From NCBI GenBank assembly GCA_044868295.1, contig JBIOWF010000067.1, positions 1 to 23,385 of the forward strand: 23,385 nt of DNA, read 5' to 3'. The position numbers and the translations under genes were made by a program. Below, in pieces: positions 6,539-13,553 of the stretch. The notes beneath the pieces were generated by a model that did not search any database, had not been told where the DNA came from, and saw only the letters and a list, made by a program, of their open reading frames with translations. Source of the stretch: JBIOWF01 sp044868295 (GTDB lineage: Bacteria > Actinomycetota > Actinomycetes > Streptosporangiales > Streptosporangiaceae). Within the stretch, counting starts at the first letter, position 1, and each line of letters opens with the position of its first letter.

Positions 6539-7546
6539 ATGCGAACGCAGCTGGTAGAGCACCTCCCCGGTCACCCTGCCCTCATCCGCCCCGCCGAGTT
6601 GCTCACATCGTCGCCTGGCGCCGTCTCTCGCTGGATCCACAGCGCCGAGGACATCCGCGGGGTCCATCATGTACGGCTGTCGCCCGGCGTCGACGTGCTC
6701 GACCTGACGGCCACGCTGCGCGACAGAGGACACCTCGCCTCACCCAACCACGTTCTCGTCGGACAACCGCTGTACTTCGGCGGACCGGCCTGCCCGCCCT
6801 CTCCCGCGCGGGCGGTGCCGTACGAGCCGGGGGAGCGCTGTGACGTCACCGTCGGGATCCTGGACACCGGCCTCGCGGCGCATCCATGGATCGGCGAGTG
6901 GTACCGCGACGACAGGGCGGAGACCCTCGACTCCGACGGCGACGGAGTCCTGGACGAGCAGGCGGGGCACGGCACGTTCGTCGCCGGGCTGATCCTGCGG
7001 CAGGCCCCCGGCGTACGGCTGCGCGCCCACCGGCTGCTCGACAGCCACGGGATGGGCGACGAGGCGATGCTGCTGCGCGCCCTCGCCGAGCTCGGGCCGG
7101 AGCGGATCGACGTCCTGAACCTCTCGTTCGGCGGCCACACCTTCGACGACAACCCACCTCTCGGCCTGGAGCGGGCGCTGAGCCCGTTTCCCGCGGTCGT
7201 CGCCTGCGCCGGCAACACCGCTTCCACTCGCCCCTTCTGGCCCGCCTCGCTGCCCGGAGTGCTCGCCGTGGGCGCTCTCGACGGAGACGGCAGAGCTGCT
7301 TTCTCGGCCTACGGCCCCTGGGTCGACGCCTGCGCGCAGGGCGTGGAGCTGACGAGCTGCTTCGTGGAGCACGGCGCCTTCCACGGCTACGCGGCCTGGA
7401 GCGGCACCTCGTTCGCGACCGCGATCGTCACCGGAGCCGTCGCCGGCCTATCCCGCGAGATGCCGCCACACGACGCCGTACAGCACCTGCTTGGCGGAGG
7501 CCGCCAGATCACCGATCTAGGCGTCGTCGTGCCTCAGGCTCGCTAG
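6539..7546 (+). CDS. Cytoplasmic subtilisin-like serine protease (S8 family)
   Basis: The protein has 335 residues and an intact subtilase catalytic set: Asp109 in VGILDTGL, His144 in QAGHGTFVAG, oxyanion Asn226 in VACAGN and Ser291 in SGTSFATA. There is no signal peptide or membrane segment, so unlike most subtilases it should act inside the cell. Residues 131-139 (DSDGDGVLD) resemble a calcium-binding loop inserted just before the histidine. Residues 1-98 precede the catalytic domain and could be a recruiting or inhibitory region. ATG 6539 is preceded by GAAGGA at 6528-6533. It lies 145 bases before the sigma factor gene and is followed by a small protein and a TPR-CHAT peptidase gene, so I infer it belongs to a proteolytic signalling unit. 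The substrate is unknown. Confidence 0.9.
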   Translation: MRTQLVEHLPGHPALIRPAELLTSSPGAVSRWIHSAEDIRGVHHVRLSPGVDVLDLTATLRDRGHLASPNHVLVGQPLYFGGPACPPSPARAVPYEPGERCDVTVGILDTGLAAHPWIGEWYRDDRAETLDSDGDGVLDEQAGHGTFVAGLILRQAPGVRLRAHRLLDSHGMGDEAMLLRALAELGPERIDVLNLSFGGHTFDDNPPLGLERALSPFPAVVACAGNTASTRPFWPASLPGVLAVGALDGDGRAAFSAYGPWVDACAQGVELTSCFVEHGAFHGYAAWSGTSFATAIVTGAVAGLSREMPPHDAVQHLLGGGRQITDLGVVVPQAR

Positions 7547-7691
7547 AGTGCTCACGCACCGCTTCTCCGTCAACGCGGACGGTTACACCCGTTCGCGGCG
7601 ATAGGAGCCGGGCGGGGCGACAAACGATGAGAAGCGCGGCCGGGCGTCGCTCTGTTCCGGCCTGCGCCGTTCATATTCGCGGGAGCGCGCA

Positions 7692-8252
7692 ATGCCGACG
7701 GAGAAGCCGCTGGCCGGCCTCGACCAGAGGGGCTGGACGGACAAGCCGCTCGTGGGCCTCGACCAGGCGGGCTGGGAGGACCTGGTCACCCGGTTCGACG
7801 GCAGGATGTGGGCCGTCGCCCGGGCGTTCGGGCTGAGCGCCGCCGACGCGGCCGACGCCGTCCAGGGCGCCTGGCTGCGGATGGTGGAGAGCCTCGACGG
7901 GATCCGGGATCCGGAGCGGATCGGCGCCTGGCTCATCACCACGACCCGCCACGAGGCGGCGCGGCTGTTACGCAGATCCCGGGGTGAGGGCCCGGCGGGG
8001 TTCGAGCTGCCCGACATCGCCGAACCCGACCCGACGACGGCCGTCGTGGACGCCGACTTCGGCAGGCACGTCTGGCGGCGGCTCGACAGCCTGGACGAGC
8101 CGTGCCGATCGCTGCTCCGGCTGTTCGTGCTGAGTCCGGACATGAAGTACGCGCAGATCGCGATGCGTCTTGATCTCCCCATCGGGAGCATCGGCCCCAC
8201 CCGCGGCCGCTGCCTGTCACGCCTGCGCGCCCTGGTAGAGGAGGCGTTGTGA
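7692..8252 (+). CDS. ECF-type RNA polymerase sigma factor
   Basis: This sigma-70 family protein has 186 residues. Sigma region 2 covers about residues 30-95, with ADAADAVQGAWLRMVESLDG and the helix AWLITTTRHEAARLLRRS. Region 4 covers about 133-182, with LLRLFVLSPDMKYAQIA and the DNA-reading helix PIGSIGPTRGRCLSRLR. No C-terminal sensor domain is present. The N-terminus is odd: residues 4-16 and 17-29 are a tandem duplication (KPLAGLDQRGW and KPLVGLDQAGW). ATG 7692 follows GGGAG at 7681-7685. The stop overlaps a GTG start as GTGA. Its place between a subtilase and a TPR-CHAT peptidase suggests regulation by proteolysis or by a partner protein, probably the next gene. Confidence 0.9.
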   Translation: MPTEKPLAGLDQRGWTDKPLVGLDQAGWEDLVTRFDGRMWAVARAFGLSAADAADAVQGAWLRMVESLDGIRDPERIGAWLITTTRHEAARLLRRSRGEGPAGFELPDIAEPDPTTAVVDADFGRHVWRRLDSLDEPCRSLLRLFVLSPDMKYAQIAMRLDLPIGSIGPTRGRCLSRLRALVEEAL

Positions 8253-8305
8253 GCGTCGGAACGCCCAGCGCGGCCCCGGCAGCCCTCGTAGAGGAGAGGC
8301 CGTGA
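8249..8305 (+). CDS. 18-codon mini-ORF bridging the sigma factor gene and the next gene
   Basis: GTG at 8249 overlaps the sigma factor stop (GTGA) and is preceded by AGAGGAGG at 8237-8244. The ORF encodes MSVGTPSAAPAALVEERP and its TGA (8303-8305) overlaps the GTG start at 8302 (again GTGA). The segment around each start is similar: CCTGGTAGAGGAGGCG upstream of 8249 and CCTCGTAGAGGAGAGG upstream of 8302. This suggests the gene start was duplicated. The ORF may only hand ribosomes from one gene to the next. Confidence 0.35.
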   Translation: MSVGTPSAAPAALVEERP

Positions 8306-8748
8306 CCGACGAATATCTTCTGGCCGCGCTGCGGCTGGCGGCTGGGGCGGATCCGGTCCCGAGTGGGGTCTCGGCCACCGCGCGTGCCGTCTTCGCGCTG
8401 CGCCTGCCCGGCGGGATCGTCGCCCTCCCCCAGGACGTGACCGCGCCGCCTGGTGCCCGGTCAGGCCCCGACGGCCCGGCGATGCGCCGCTTCGTCTCGG
8501 CGGATCTCACCGTGGATCTCGAGATGACCGTGGCGGAGGGCCGCCTGGAAGTCGCCGGGCAGGTCTCCCCCGCCCCCGGCCCCGACGCGTGGGTCGAGAT
8601 CCGCACTCCGCAGATCAGAGAGGTCCGCGTTCCATCGGAGAGCGGCCACTTCGCGGCGGCCGACCTCCCTCCAGGCTGGATCAGCGTCGTCTGCCACCGC
8701 CCAGAGCAGGCTCCGGTGGCCACATCCTGGTTCCAGGCCCTCGATTGA
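8302..8748 (+). CDS. Small beta-rich protein, possible sigma-factor partner or protease target
   Basis: I do not recognise a firmly named family. The 148 residues split into an N-terminal helical part (about 1-45, with LLAALRLAAGADPVPSGVSA) and a C-terminal part (about 65-148) with alternating beta strands. The strands ADLTVDLEMTVAEG, RLEVAGQVSP and GHFAAADLPPGWISVVC recall carboxypeptidase-regulatory-like beta sandwiches. There is no membrane segment. GTG 8302 has AGGAG at 8292-8296. Proteins with a DPVPxxV helix are often found just after ECF sigma genes in actinomycetes, so an anti-sigma or sensing role is plausible. A substrate for the downstream CHAT peptidase is another possibility. Both are inference. 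Its stop overlaps a TTG in the frame of the TPR-CHAT gene. Confidence 0.75.
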   Translation: MTDEYLLAALRLAAGADPVPSGVSATARAVFALRLPGGIVALPQDVTAPPGARSGPDGPAMRRFVSADLTVDLEMTVAEGRLEVAGQVSPAPGPDAWVEIRTPQIREVRVPSESGHFAAADLPPGWISVVCHRPEQAPVATSWFQALD

Positions 8749-11471
8749 CACCGCACCGTCCGGAAGCAACCGATCAGCCACGGCCCGGCGGCCCCAACGC
8801 CGCGGAGCCAAACGTCACGCAGCCTGATGCGGCGCAGGCGCATGCTGTGCAGCCCGACGCCGCGCAGGCCAATCGCGTCGTGCCTATCGTGGGTGCTGAG
8901 CGTGCCGTAGTACACCCCGATGTGGCGCGATCGGATGCCACAGTGCAGGCCGATAGCGTTACGTGCCTCGTCGCGCGTGCTGAGCGGGCCGTGTGGCTGT
9001 CGGGAATGGACCCGGGGCGCGCGGGCGCGGAGGCGAAAGCCGTACTCGACGAAGCGGGGAACGGGCGGCACGACGAGGCGGCCGCCGTGGCGTTGCGGGC
9101 GTCGGCCCTGGCGGCGCGCGAGCTCGGCGATCTCGCGCTGGCCGAGGAGCGGCTGCGCCAGGCGATCAGCACGGGAGCGGCGTTCCCGCGCCGGGTGGCG
9201 CAGGCGAGGATGTCGCTGGTCACCATACGGGCCCAGCTCGGCGATCCCGAGAACGGGCTACGGCTGGCCGACCTCGCCGAACGGGACCTCAGCGGGACGG
9301 ATCTGGCCCGGCTCGGCGTCCAGCGCTCGGTCGCGTTGACCCTTCTCGGCCGTCACCACGAGGCCGTCCATCACTGCGATCAAGCCATCGGGCTGCTGGA
9401 CAGCGATCCGAAGTTCCAGGCGGGCGGCCTGCTCAACCGTGGTCTCGCCTTCACCTACCTGGAGGAGTACGACAAAGCCGCGCGGGATCTCTCCGAGTGC
9501 GCGGCGATCGCGCGATCCGCGGGCCTCGGCCACATCGCGATGCTCGCCGAGGGAAACCTGCCCTTCGTGGCGGCGCGGCGTGGCGACATCTCGGCCGCGT
9601 TCGACAGCTACCGAGCCGCGGAGGGAGCGCTGTTCGGCTACCCGGAACGCCTGGCCGTCATGCGCGTCGACTTCGCCGAGGCCCTGGTCTCGGCCCGGCT
9701 GCCGGGCGAGGCCCGAGCGCTCCTCGAACAGGCGGTGCCCGACCTGGCCGCGTCCGGAGCGCAGGCCGGTCTCGCCGAGGCCCGGCTGCTGCTCGCCCAG
9801 GTCGAGATCCTCACGGGCGACCCCCGGCAGGCCCGCGTGTCGGCGCTGACCGCGCGCTCGGAGCTGATCCGCCAGGGCCGCGGCTCCTGGGCTCCCCTGG
9901 CCGACGAGGTGGCGCTGCGTGCCCGGCTGGCCCAGGAGCCGCCCTGCCGGGCGATCGTGACCGAGCTTCTCGCCTGCGCATCCGAGCTCGCCGAGGGTGG
10001 CTGGGCGTCGACCTCCTCCGCGGTACGGCTCACCGCCGCCGAGACGGCCAAACGGCTCGGTGATCTCGTGACGGCACGTGCGCAACTGGACCTTCTGGCC
10101 GAGCCTTCCACTCGAACCGTGATCAGACAGCACGCCCGCGCGATGCGGCTGCACCTCGACGGGGACAGGTCAGGCGCCTTGGCGGCCGCGTGGTCCGGCC
10201 TGCTGGCCGCCCTCCCACAGCGCAGGACGGCGACGGTGGATTTCGAAGCGCGTGCCCATATGGCCCGCGCGGCCGAAGATCTGGCGGAGTTCGGCATGCG
10301 AATGGCGCTCGAAACCGAAGATGCCTGGACTGTCCTCGCCTGGGCCGAGCGCTGGCGAGCCCTCGTCCGGGGGAACCCATCGCCGAGCGCGTCCCTTGGT
10401 GGTGACGGATCCGATCCGGCGCGCCGCTCGGGCACGGGTGCGAGACCCGCTGACTCAGGTGAGATGGCCGGTGGCTCCGGTGAAACGGCCTCTCATTCGA
10501 GTGACGAGAGCACGAATGGGATAGGGGATTCGGAGGCGAGGCCTTTCGCGGGGGCGCTGATTGAGTTCGTACGGAGCGGAGACGAACTGGTCGCCGTCAT
10601 GATCACATGCGAGGGAGGCGAGCTGCGGTCGCGCGGCTCCTACTCGTGGGCTGCCGAGGCGACGCGCCGAGTCCGGTACGGCTTGCGCCGCCGCAATCTC
10701 CGCGACGTGCATGCCGAAGACGGCCTGGCACGTGAACTCATCGCCTTGGACGAGCGGTTACTGGGCTCGTTGGACCTTGCCGATGGCCCGGTGGTGGTCG
10801 TGCCCACCGGCGCGCTCCACAGCCTGCCCTGGCCGCTGCTCCCCTCGTTGAGAGGTCGGCCCGTGTCCGTGTCCACCGAGGCGACCTCGTGGCTGACCAT
10901 CGGCTCGGCCATTCGGGCTCATCCGCCTGGGCCACGCCGTCCGAGCGTCATGGTCGTGGCGGGGCCGGGGCTGGAACATGCCGGGGCCGAGGCGGAGATG
11001 GTCGCCAGGTCGCATCCTGGCGCCGCCCGCATACCGGCGACGAAGGCCGGGGTGATCGCGGCCCTGGAGAGGGCCGACGTGCTGCATGTGGCCGCTCACG
11101 GGATGTTCTCCCCGCGAAGCCCGATGCTGTCGCGCATCACCCTCGACGACGAACCACTGATGGCCTACGACCTGCTCCGCCTGCGCCGGGCGCCGCGCCT
11201 GGTGATCCTCTCCGCGTGCGACTCGGGAATGGCGCACGCTCCAGTGGACGGCGCCGTCCTCGGCCTGGCGGGCGCCTTCCTCGATCGTGGCGCGGCCTGC
11301 GTGGTCGCCGGCGTGGTGCCGGTACGCGACGACGAGGCCCTCACCTTGATGACCGCCTTCCACACCCTCCTCGCCGGCGGCCACTCCCCAGCCGAGGCAC
11401 TCGGCACCGCCGCCGACCAGACCGGCATAGGCGGATTCATCTGCTTCAGCAGGGGCAACCTTGACGTGTGA
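8745..11471 (+). CDS. TPR-CHAT caspase-like peptidase
   Basis: This large protein (908 residues from TTG 8745) has a degenerate pentapeptide-like N-terminal stretch, then helical TPR-type repeats at about 85-540, including ELGDLALAEERLRQAI and YLEEYDKAARDLSECA. A Gly/Ser-rich linker follows at about 543-602, then a CHAT peptidase domain at about 604-908. The catalytic dyad is intact: His785 in LHVAAHGMF and Cys825 in LVILSACDSGM. CHAT proteases are caspase relatives; the TPR arm usually senses a partner that switches the enzyme on. The start is uncertain: TTG 8745 overlaps the upstream stop (TTGA), but its ribosome site is poor. GTG 8991 or ATG 9006 would remove the low-complexity region, where G/C third positions are less frequent. 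It has no signal peptide. Confidence 0.9.
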   Translation: MTPHRPEATDQPRPGGPNAAEPNVTQPDAAQAHAVQPDAAQANRVVPIVGAERAVVHPDVARSDATVQADSVTCLVARAERAVWLSGMDPGRAGAEAKAVLDEAGNGRHDEAAAVALRASALAARELGDLALAEERLRQAISTGAAFPRRVAQARMSLVTIRAQLGDPENGLRLADLAERDLSGTDLARLGVQRSVALTLLGRHHEAVHHCDQAIGLLDSDPKFQAGGLLNRGLAFTYLEEYDKAARDLSECAAIARSAGLGHIAMLAEGNLPFVAARRGDISAAFDSYRAAEGALFGYPERLAVMRVDFAEALVSARLPGEARALLEQAVPDLAASGAQAGLAEARLLLAQVEILTGDPRQARVSALTARSELIRQGRGSWAPLADEVALRARLAQEPPCRAIVTELLACASELAEGGWASTSSAVRLTAAETAKRLGDLVTARAQLDLLAEPSTRTVIRQHARAMRLHLDGDRSGALAAAWSGLLAALPQRRTATVDFEARAHMARAAEDLAEFGMRMALETEDAWTVLAWAERWRALVRGNPSPSASLGGDGSDPARRSGTGARPADSGEMAGGSGETASHSSDESTNGIGDSEARPFAGALIEFVRSGDELVAVMITCEGGELRSRGSYSWAAEATRRVRYGLRRRNLRDVHAEDGLARELIALDERLLGSLDLADGPVVVVPTGALHSLPWPLLPSLRGRPVSVSTEATSWLTIGSAIRAHPPGPRRPSVMVVAGPGLEHAGAEAEMVARSHPGAARIPATKAGVIAALERADVLHVAAHGMFSPRSPMLSRITLDDEPLMAYDLLRLRRAPRLVILSACDSGMAHAPVDGAVLGLAGAFLDRGAACVVAGVVPVRDDEALTLMTAFHTLLAGGHSPAEALGTAADQTGIGGFICFSRGNLDV
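8804..8878. repeat. Five imperfect 15-base tandem repeats
   Basis: The units start at 8804, 8819, 8834, 8849 and 8864, for example GCAGCCTGATGCGGC and GCAGCCCGACGCCGC. Read in the TPR-CHAT frame they give a five-residue pattern (TQPDA, AQAHA, VQPDA, AQANR). A further near-repeat, GTGCTGAGCG, occurs around 8892 and 8978. The region looks like an expanding minisatellite at the 5' end of the gene. Confidence 0.65.
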
Positions 11472-11538
11472 CACAGCCCGCGTGGGCCGTCTGGCAGCTT
11501 CTCCCGCGTTTCCTTCGCCCGACCGAGCCGGATCCTCG

Positions 11539-11551
11539 TATGGTTATCGCA
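11539..11551 (+). promoter_or_regulatory. Possible leaderless promoter for the antitoxin-like gene
   Basis: TATGGT (11539-11544) resembles a -10 element, and an ATG begins 7 bases after it at 11551, the spacing expected for a leaderless transcript. No clear -35 is visible. The ATG reads MTTKLCR and then stops, out of frame with the following gene. Confidence 0.35.
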
Positions 11552-11564
11552 TGACGACGAAGCT

Positions 11565-11822
11565 GTGTCGGTGACGGTCGAGGAACAACTGCTGGCCTAC
11601 GTCCAAGGCGAGGTGGAAGCAGGACGTGCCCGATCGGTGTCCGCAGTGGTCAACGGGGCGCTGGCTCGCCGAGCCGAGACCGACCGCGCGGCCGACACCG
11701 CTGTACTCGCCGCCGTGGAAGCGGTGGTGGCGGACGAGGACGCCTCGGCGCGTATGGAGCGGATGACCGCCCACCTGATGGCCCGGCGCGAGCGCCGGAC
11801 AGCTGAAAATTGCAGCTTTTAG
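11565..11822 (+). CDS. Ribbon-helix-helix antitoxin-like protein, start possibly frameshifted
   Basis: The 85 residues begin with a beta strand (SVTVEEQLLAYV) followed by two helices (EVEAGRARSVSAVVNGAL), the pattern of small CopG/ParD-type DNA-binding antitoxins. A charged tail with MERMTAHLMARRERR follows. Such proteins repress their own promoter and neutralise a toxin. No toxin gene follows; the next 190 bases hold only a 25-codon open stretch and an RNA-like unit. The annotated start is GTG 11565 with no ribosome site. The ATG at 11551 encodes MTTKL, which would join in frame to SVTVEE if the GTGT at 11565-11568 were GT. The gene may therefore be damaged by a 2-base duplication, or may start internally. 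Confidence 0.65.
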   Translation: MSVTVEEQLLAYVQGEVEAGRARSVSAVVNGALARRAETDRAADTAVLAAVEAVVADEDASARMERMTAHLMARRERRTAENCSF

Positions 11823-11881
11823 CCGTGGGAAGCGCTTCAATCTGGCAGTCTTGGACGACACGGAGCGTGATGCGTCAAACA

Positions 11882-11910
11882 TTGACGGTGAACAGATCGT
11901 CAGGTAAGCT
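11882..11910 (+). promoter_or_regulatory. Strong candidate promoter
   Basis: TTGACG (11882-11887) and TAAGCT (11905-11910) are separated by exactly 17 bases, one of the best consensus matches in the window. Transcription would begin near 11917. It drives either a short RNA ending at the terminator at 11962-11992 or the downstream NYN-domain gene. Confidence 0.55.
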
Positions 11911-11916
11911 CGCGCT

Positions 11917-11992
11917 ATTATTACCCCGTGCACAGCTTCGTCCGTGCACGCATTGCGTCTCCGGGGAGCCCTATGGGCTCCCCGTATTTATT
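11917..11992 (+). ncRNA. Candidate small RNA or attenuated leader upstream of the NYN gene
   Basis: A short transcript of about 75 bases is bounded by a good promoter (11882-11910) and a terminator. It contains a first hairpin, CGTGCAC (11927-11933) with GTGCACG (11944-11950), and the terminator hairpin. CCCCG at 11923-11927 could alternatively pair with CGGGG at 11962-11966 and open the terminator, which would make this an attenuator. It matches no RNA family I recognise and is not a tRNA. Ends are estimates. Confidence 0.4.
11962..11992 (+). terminator. Intrinsic terminator upstream of the NYN gene
   Basis: CGGGGAGCCC (11962-11971) pairs with GGGCTCCCCG (11975-11984) around the loop TAT and is followed by TATTTATTT. 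This is a classic rho-independent terminator with a T-rich tail, rare in this GC-rich window. It lies 39 bases before the NYN gene. Confidence 0.82.
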
Positions 11993-12030
11993 TCTGAGGC
12001 GAGACGCGATGCATGAGGGGCGATCGGGCG

Positions 12031-12636
12031 ATGGCACGGCGAGTCCGGATCTTTATCGACTTCTGGAACTTCCAGTTGAGCCGGAACTCTGCGGTGAACC
12101 CAAAGCAATGCGACTGGCGTGCTTTACCCCCTGCCCTCGTGACCGCCACCGGTTCTGTGCTCGTCACAGTCGGTCTCGCCGACCCACTCGACCTTGAGGA
12201 GACGTTGCTATACGCCTCGGTCGATCCGGTGAACGACGCCAAACTGCGGAACTGGCTGGCTGGGACCATTGAGCGTCTGCCCAGCTGGAGCGTGTCCATT
12301 CGTGAGCGGCGGTCTCAGCCTCGGCAGGTCCATTGCCGCAACTGTGGAGCCACCACCATTGCCTGCCCGAGCTGTGATCAGCCCTACAAAGCCAAACCTG
12401 AGAAGGGCGTGGACGCTGCGATCGTGACCGACATGCTCTCCCTAGCCTGGCAGGAGGCCTACGACGTGGCGGTTCTCGTGACCAGCGACGCCGATTTCGT
12501 GCCTGCCGTGGAGCGCATCCAAGAGCGCGGCCTCAAGGTCATCAATGCTGGGTGGTCGGGCAAAGGGCACCAGCTCAAAGCGGCCTGTTGGGGATCGTTC
12601 GATCTCGACCCCATCGCCCCAAGCATCTTTCGCTGA
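12031..12636 (+). CDS. NYN-domain (PIN-like) protein, putative RNase
   Basis: The protein has 201 residues and belongs to the NYN/LabA-like (DUF88) group related to PIN-domain ribonucleases. Acidic motifs expected to bind metal are present: FIDFWNF near the N-terminus, KGVDAAIVTDML around residue 130, and LVTSDADFVPAV around 150. A four-cysteine zinc-binding knuckle (CRNC and CPSC) is inserted at about residues 103-117. ATG 12031 is preceded by GAGGGG at 12015-12020; an ATG at 12013 would add six residues. A terminator just upstream means expression may depend on read-through. The substrate is unknown. It stands alone, with the next gene on the opposite strand. Confidence 0.87.
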   Translation: MARRVRIFIDFWNFQLSRNSAVNPKQCDWRALPPALVTATGSVLVTVGLADPLDLEETLLYASVDPVNDAKLRNWLAGTIERLPSWSVSIRERRSQPRQVHCRNCGATTIACPSCDQPYKAKPEKGVDAAIVTDMLSLAWQEAYDVAVLVTSDADFVPAVERIQERGLKVINAGWSGKGHQLKAACWGSFDLDPIAPSIFR

Positions 12637-12740
12637 CCGAGCGAGGCACTGTGATTCATGTGGCTCGTCGTCAGAGTGCACCCAGCGCTCAGGGCCCAGA
12701 ATGTCGGCGGACTGAGAGCTGTTGTCGAACCGCACGGAGA

Positions 12741-13553
12741 TCAGCCGGTGGCGATGGGGCGGGTGGGGTCGGTGACCCAGTGGGACCAGGAGCCGACGTA
12801 GAGCGCGGCCGGGATGCCGGCGAGCTCCAGGGCGAGGACCTCGTGCGCGGCGTGTGCCCCTGAGCCGCAGTAGGCGCCGACGGGCAGGCCCTCGACGGCT
12901 CCGAGCGTGTTGAACCGCTCCCGCAGGAACTCCCGGGTGTGGAAAAGGCCGCCCGGCTCCACGTTTTGACCGGTCGGCGCGCTGATCGCACCCGGGATGT
13001 GCCCGGCCACCGGGTCGATCGGCTCGACCTCGCCGCGGTAGCGCTCGGCGGCCCGCGCGTCGAGCAGCACGCCGCTCTCCGCGAGCTCCGCGGCCTGCTC
13101 GGCGTCGAGGACCGGCATGCCGCCCGGCACCGCGATGAAGTCGCCAGGCTTAACCGGGCTCTCGTCCTGGGTCACCGGCAGCCCGGCATGGGTCCACGCG
13201 CGCAGGCCACCGTTGAGCACCCGCACGTCGGTGTGGCCGAAGTAGCGGAGCGACCACCACGCCCGGGCGGCGGCCATCGACTCGGCCTCGTCGTAGACGA
13301 CCACGGGGCGGGAGCCGGAGACGCCGAGCCTGCGCATCGCGGATTCGAAGTCGTCGACGGTCGGCAACGGGTGCCGGCCTCCTGGTCCGGGGGCGGAGGC
13401 GAGGTCCGTGTCGAGATCGCAATAGACGGCGCCGGGAATGTGCCCGTCACGGTAGGCGTCCGCGCCGGACGGGCCCAAGAGCCACCAGCGCCCATCCAGG
13501 ATCGTGACCTCGTCAAGCGCGGCGAGCTCTTCCGGTGAGATCAGCGGGCTCAT
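12741..13553 (-). CDS. sseA: Thiosulfate/3-mercaptopyruvate sulfurtransferase (two rhodanese domains)
   Basis: This enzyme transfers sulfur from thiosulfate or mercaptopyruvate to an acceptor. The 270 residues form two rhodanese domains. The first (about 1-125) is inactive-like, with DGRWWLLGPSG and GHIPGAVYCDLD. The second carries the active-site loop CGSGAHA with Cys229 and the CH2-like GHIPGAISAPTGQN. The loop matches the CGSG type rather than classical CRKGVT rhodanese, so the physiological donor is uncertain. I chose ATG at 13553, 9 bases after GGAGG (13563-13567 on the plus strand); a GTG two codons earlier is too close to that site. It is the last of the minus-strand genes, 179 bases after the phosphatase-like gene. 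Confidence 0.92.
   Translation of the reverse strand: MSPLISPEELAALDEVTILDGRWWLLGPSGADAYRDGHIPGAVYCDLDTDLASAPGPGGRHPLPTVDDFESAMRRLGVSGSRPVVVYDEAESMAAARAWWSLRYFGHTDVRVLNGGLRAWTHAGLPVTQDESPVKPGDFIAVPGGMPVLDAEQAAELAESGVLLDARAAERYRGEVEPIDPVAGHIPGAISAPTGQNVEPGGLFHTREFLRERFNTLGAVEGLPVGAYCGSGAHAAHEVLALELAGIPAALYVGSWSHWVTDPTRPIATG

Noticed and set aside
8589..8744. Upstream in-frame extension of the TPR-CHAT frame
   Set aside because: It overlaps most of the well-supported 148-residue gene in another frame and is Arg/Pro-rich, so it was excluded from the gene.
8217..9071. Minus-strand frame with five-residue LRxxx repeats resembling pentapeptide-repeat protein
   Set aside because: The five-residue period simply reflects the 15-base DNA repeats at 8804-8878 read backwards. 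The rest of the frame is antisense to real genes.
6539..11471. Type III-E CRISPR (Craspase) locus, suggested by TPR-CHAT plus ECF sigma
   Set aside because: No repeat array, no gRAMP/Cas7-11 and no Cas1 are present; only the peptidase-sigma logic is similar.
11800..11907. Open stretch ending NLAVLDDTERDASNIDGEQIVR after the antitoxin-like gene
   Set aside because: It has no start codon or recognisable toxin motif; it might be a toxin-gene remnant, but nothing supports that.
11911..11992. tRNA gene
   Set aside because: No cloverleaf, anticodon arm or T-loop consensus; the hairpins fit a terminator-ended RNA instead.
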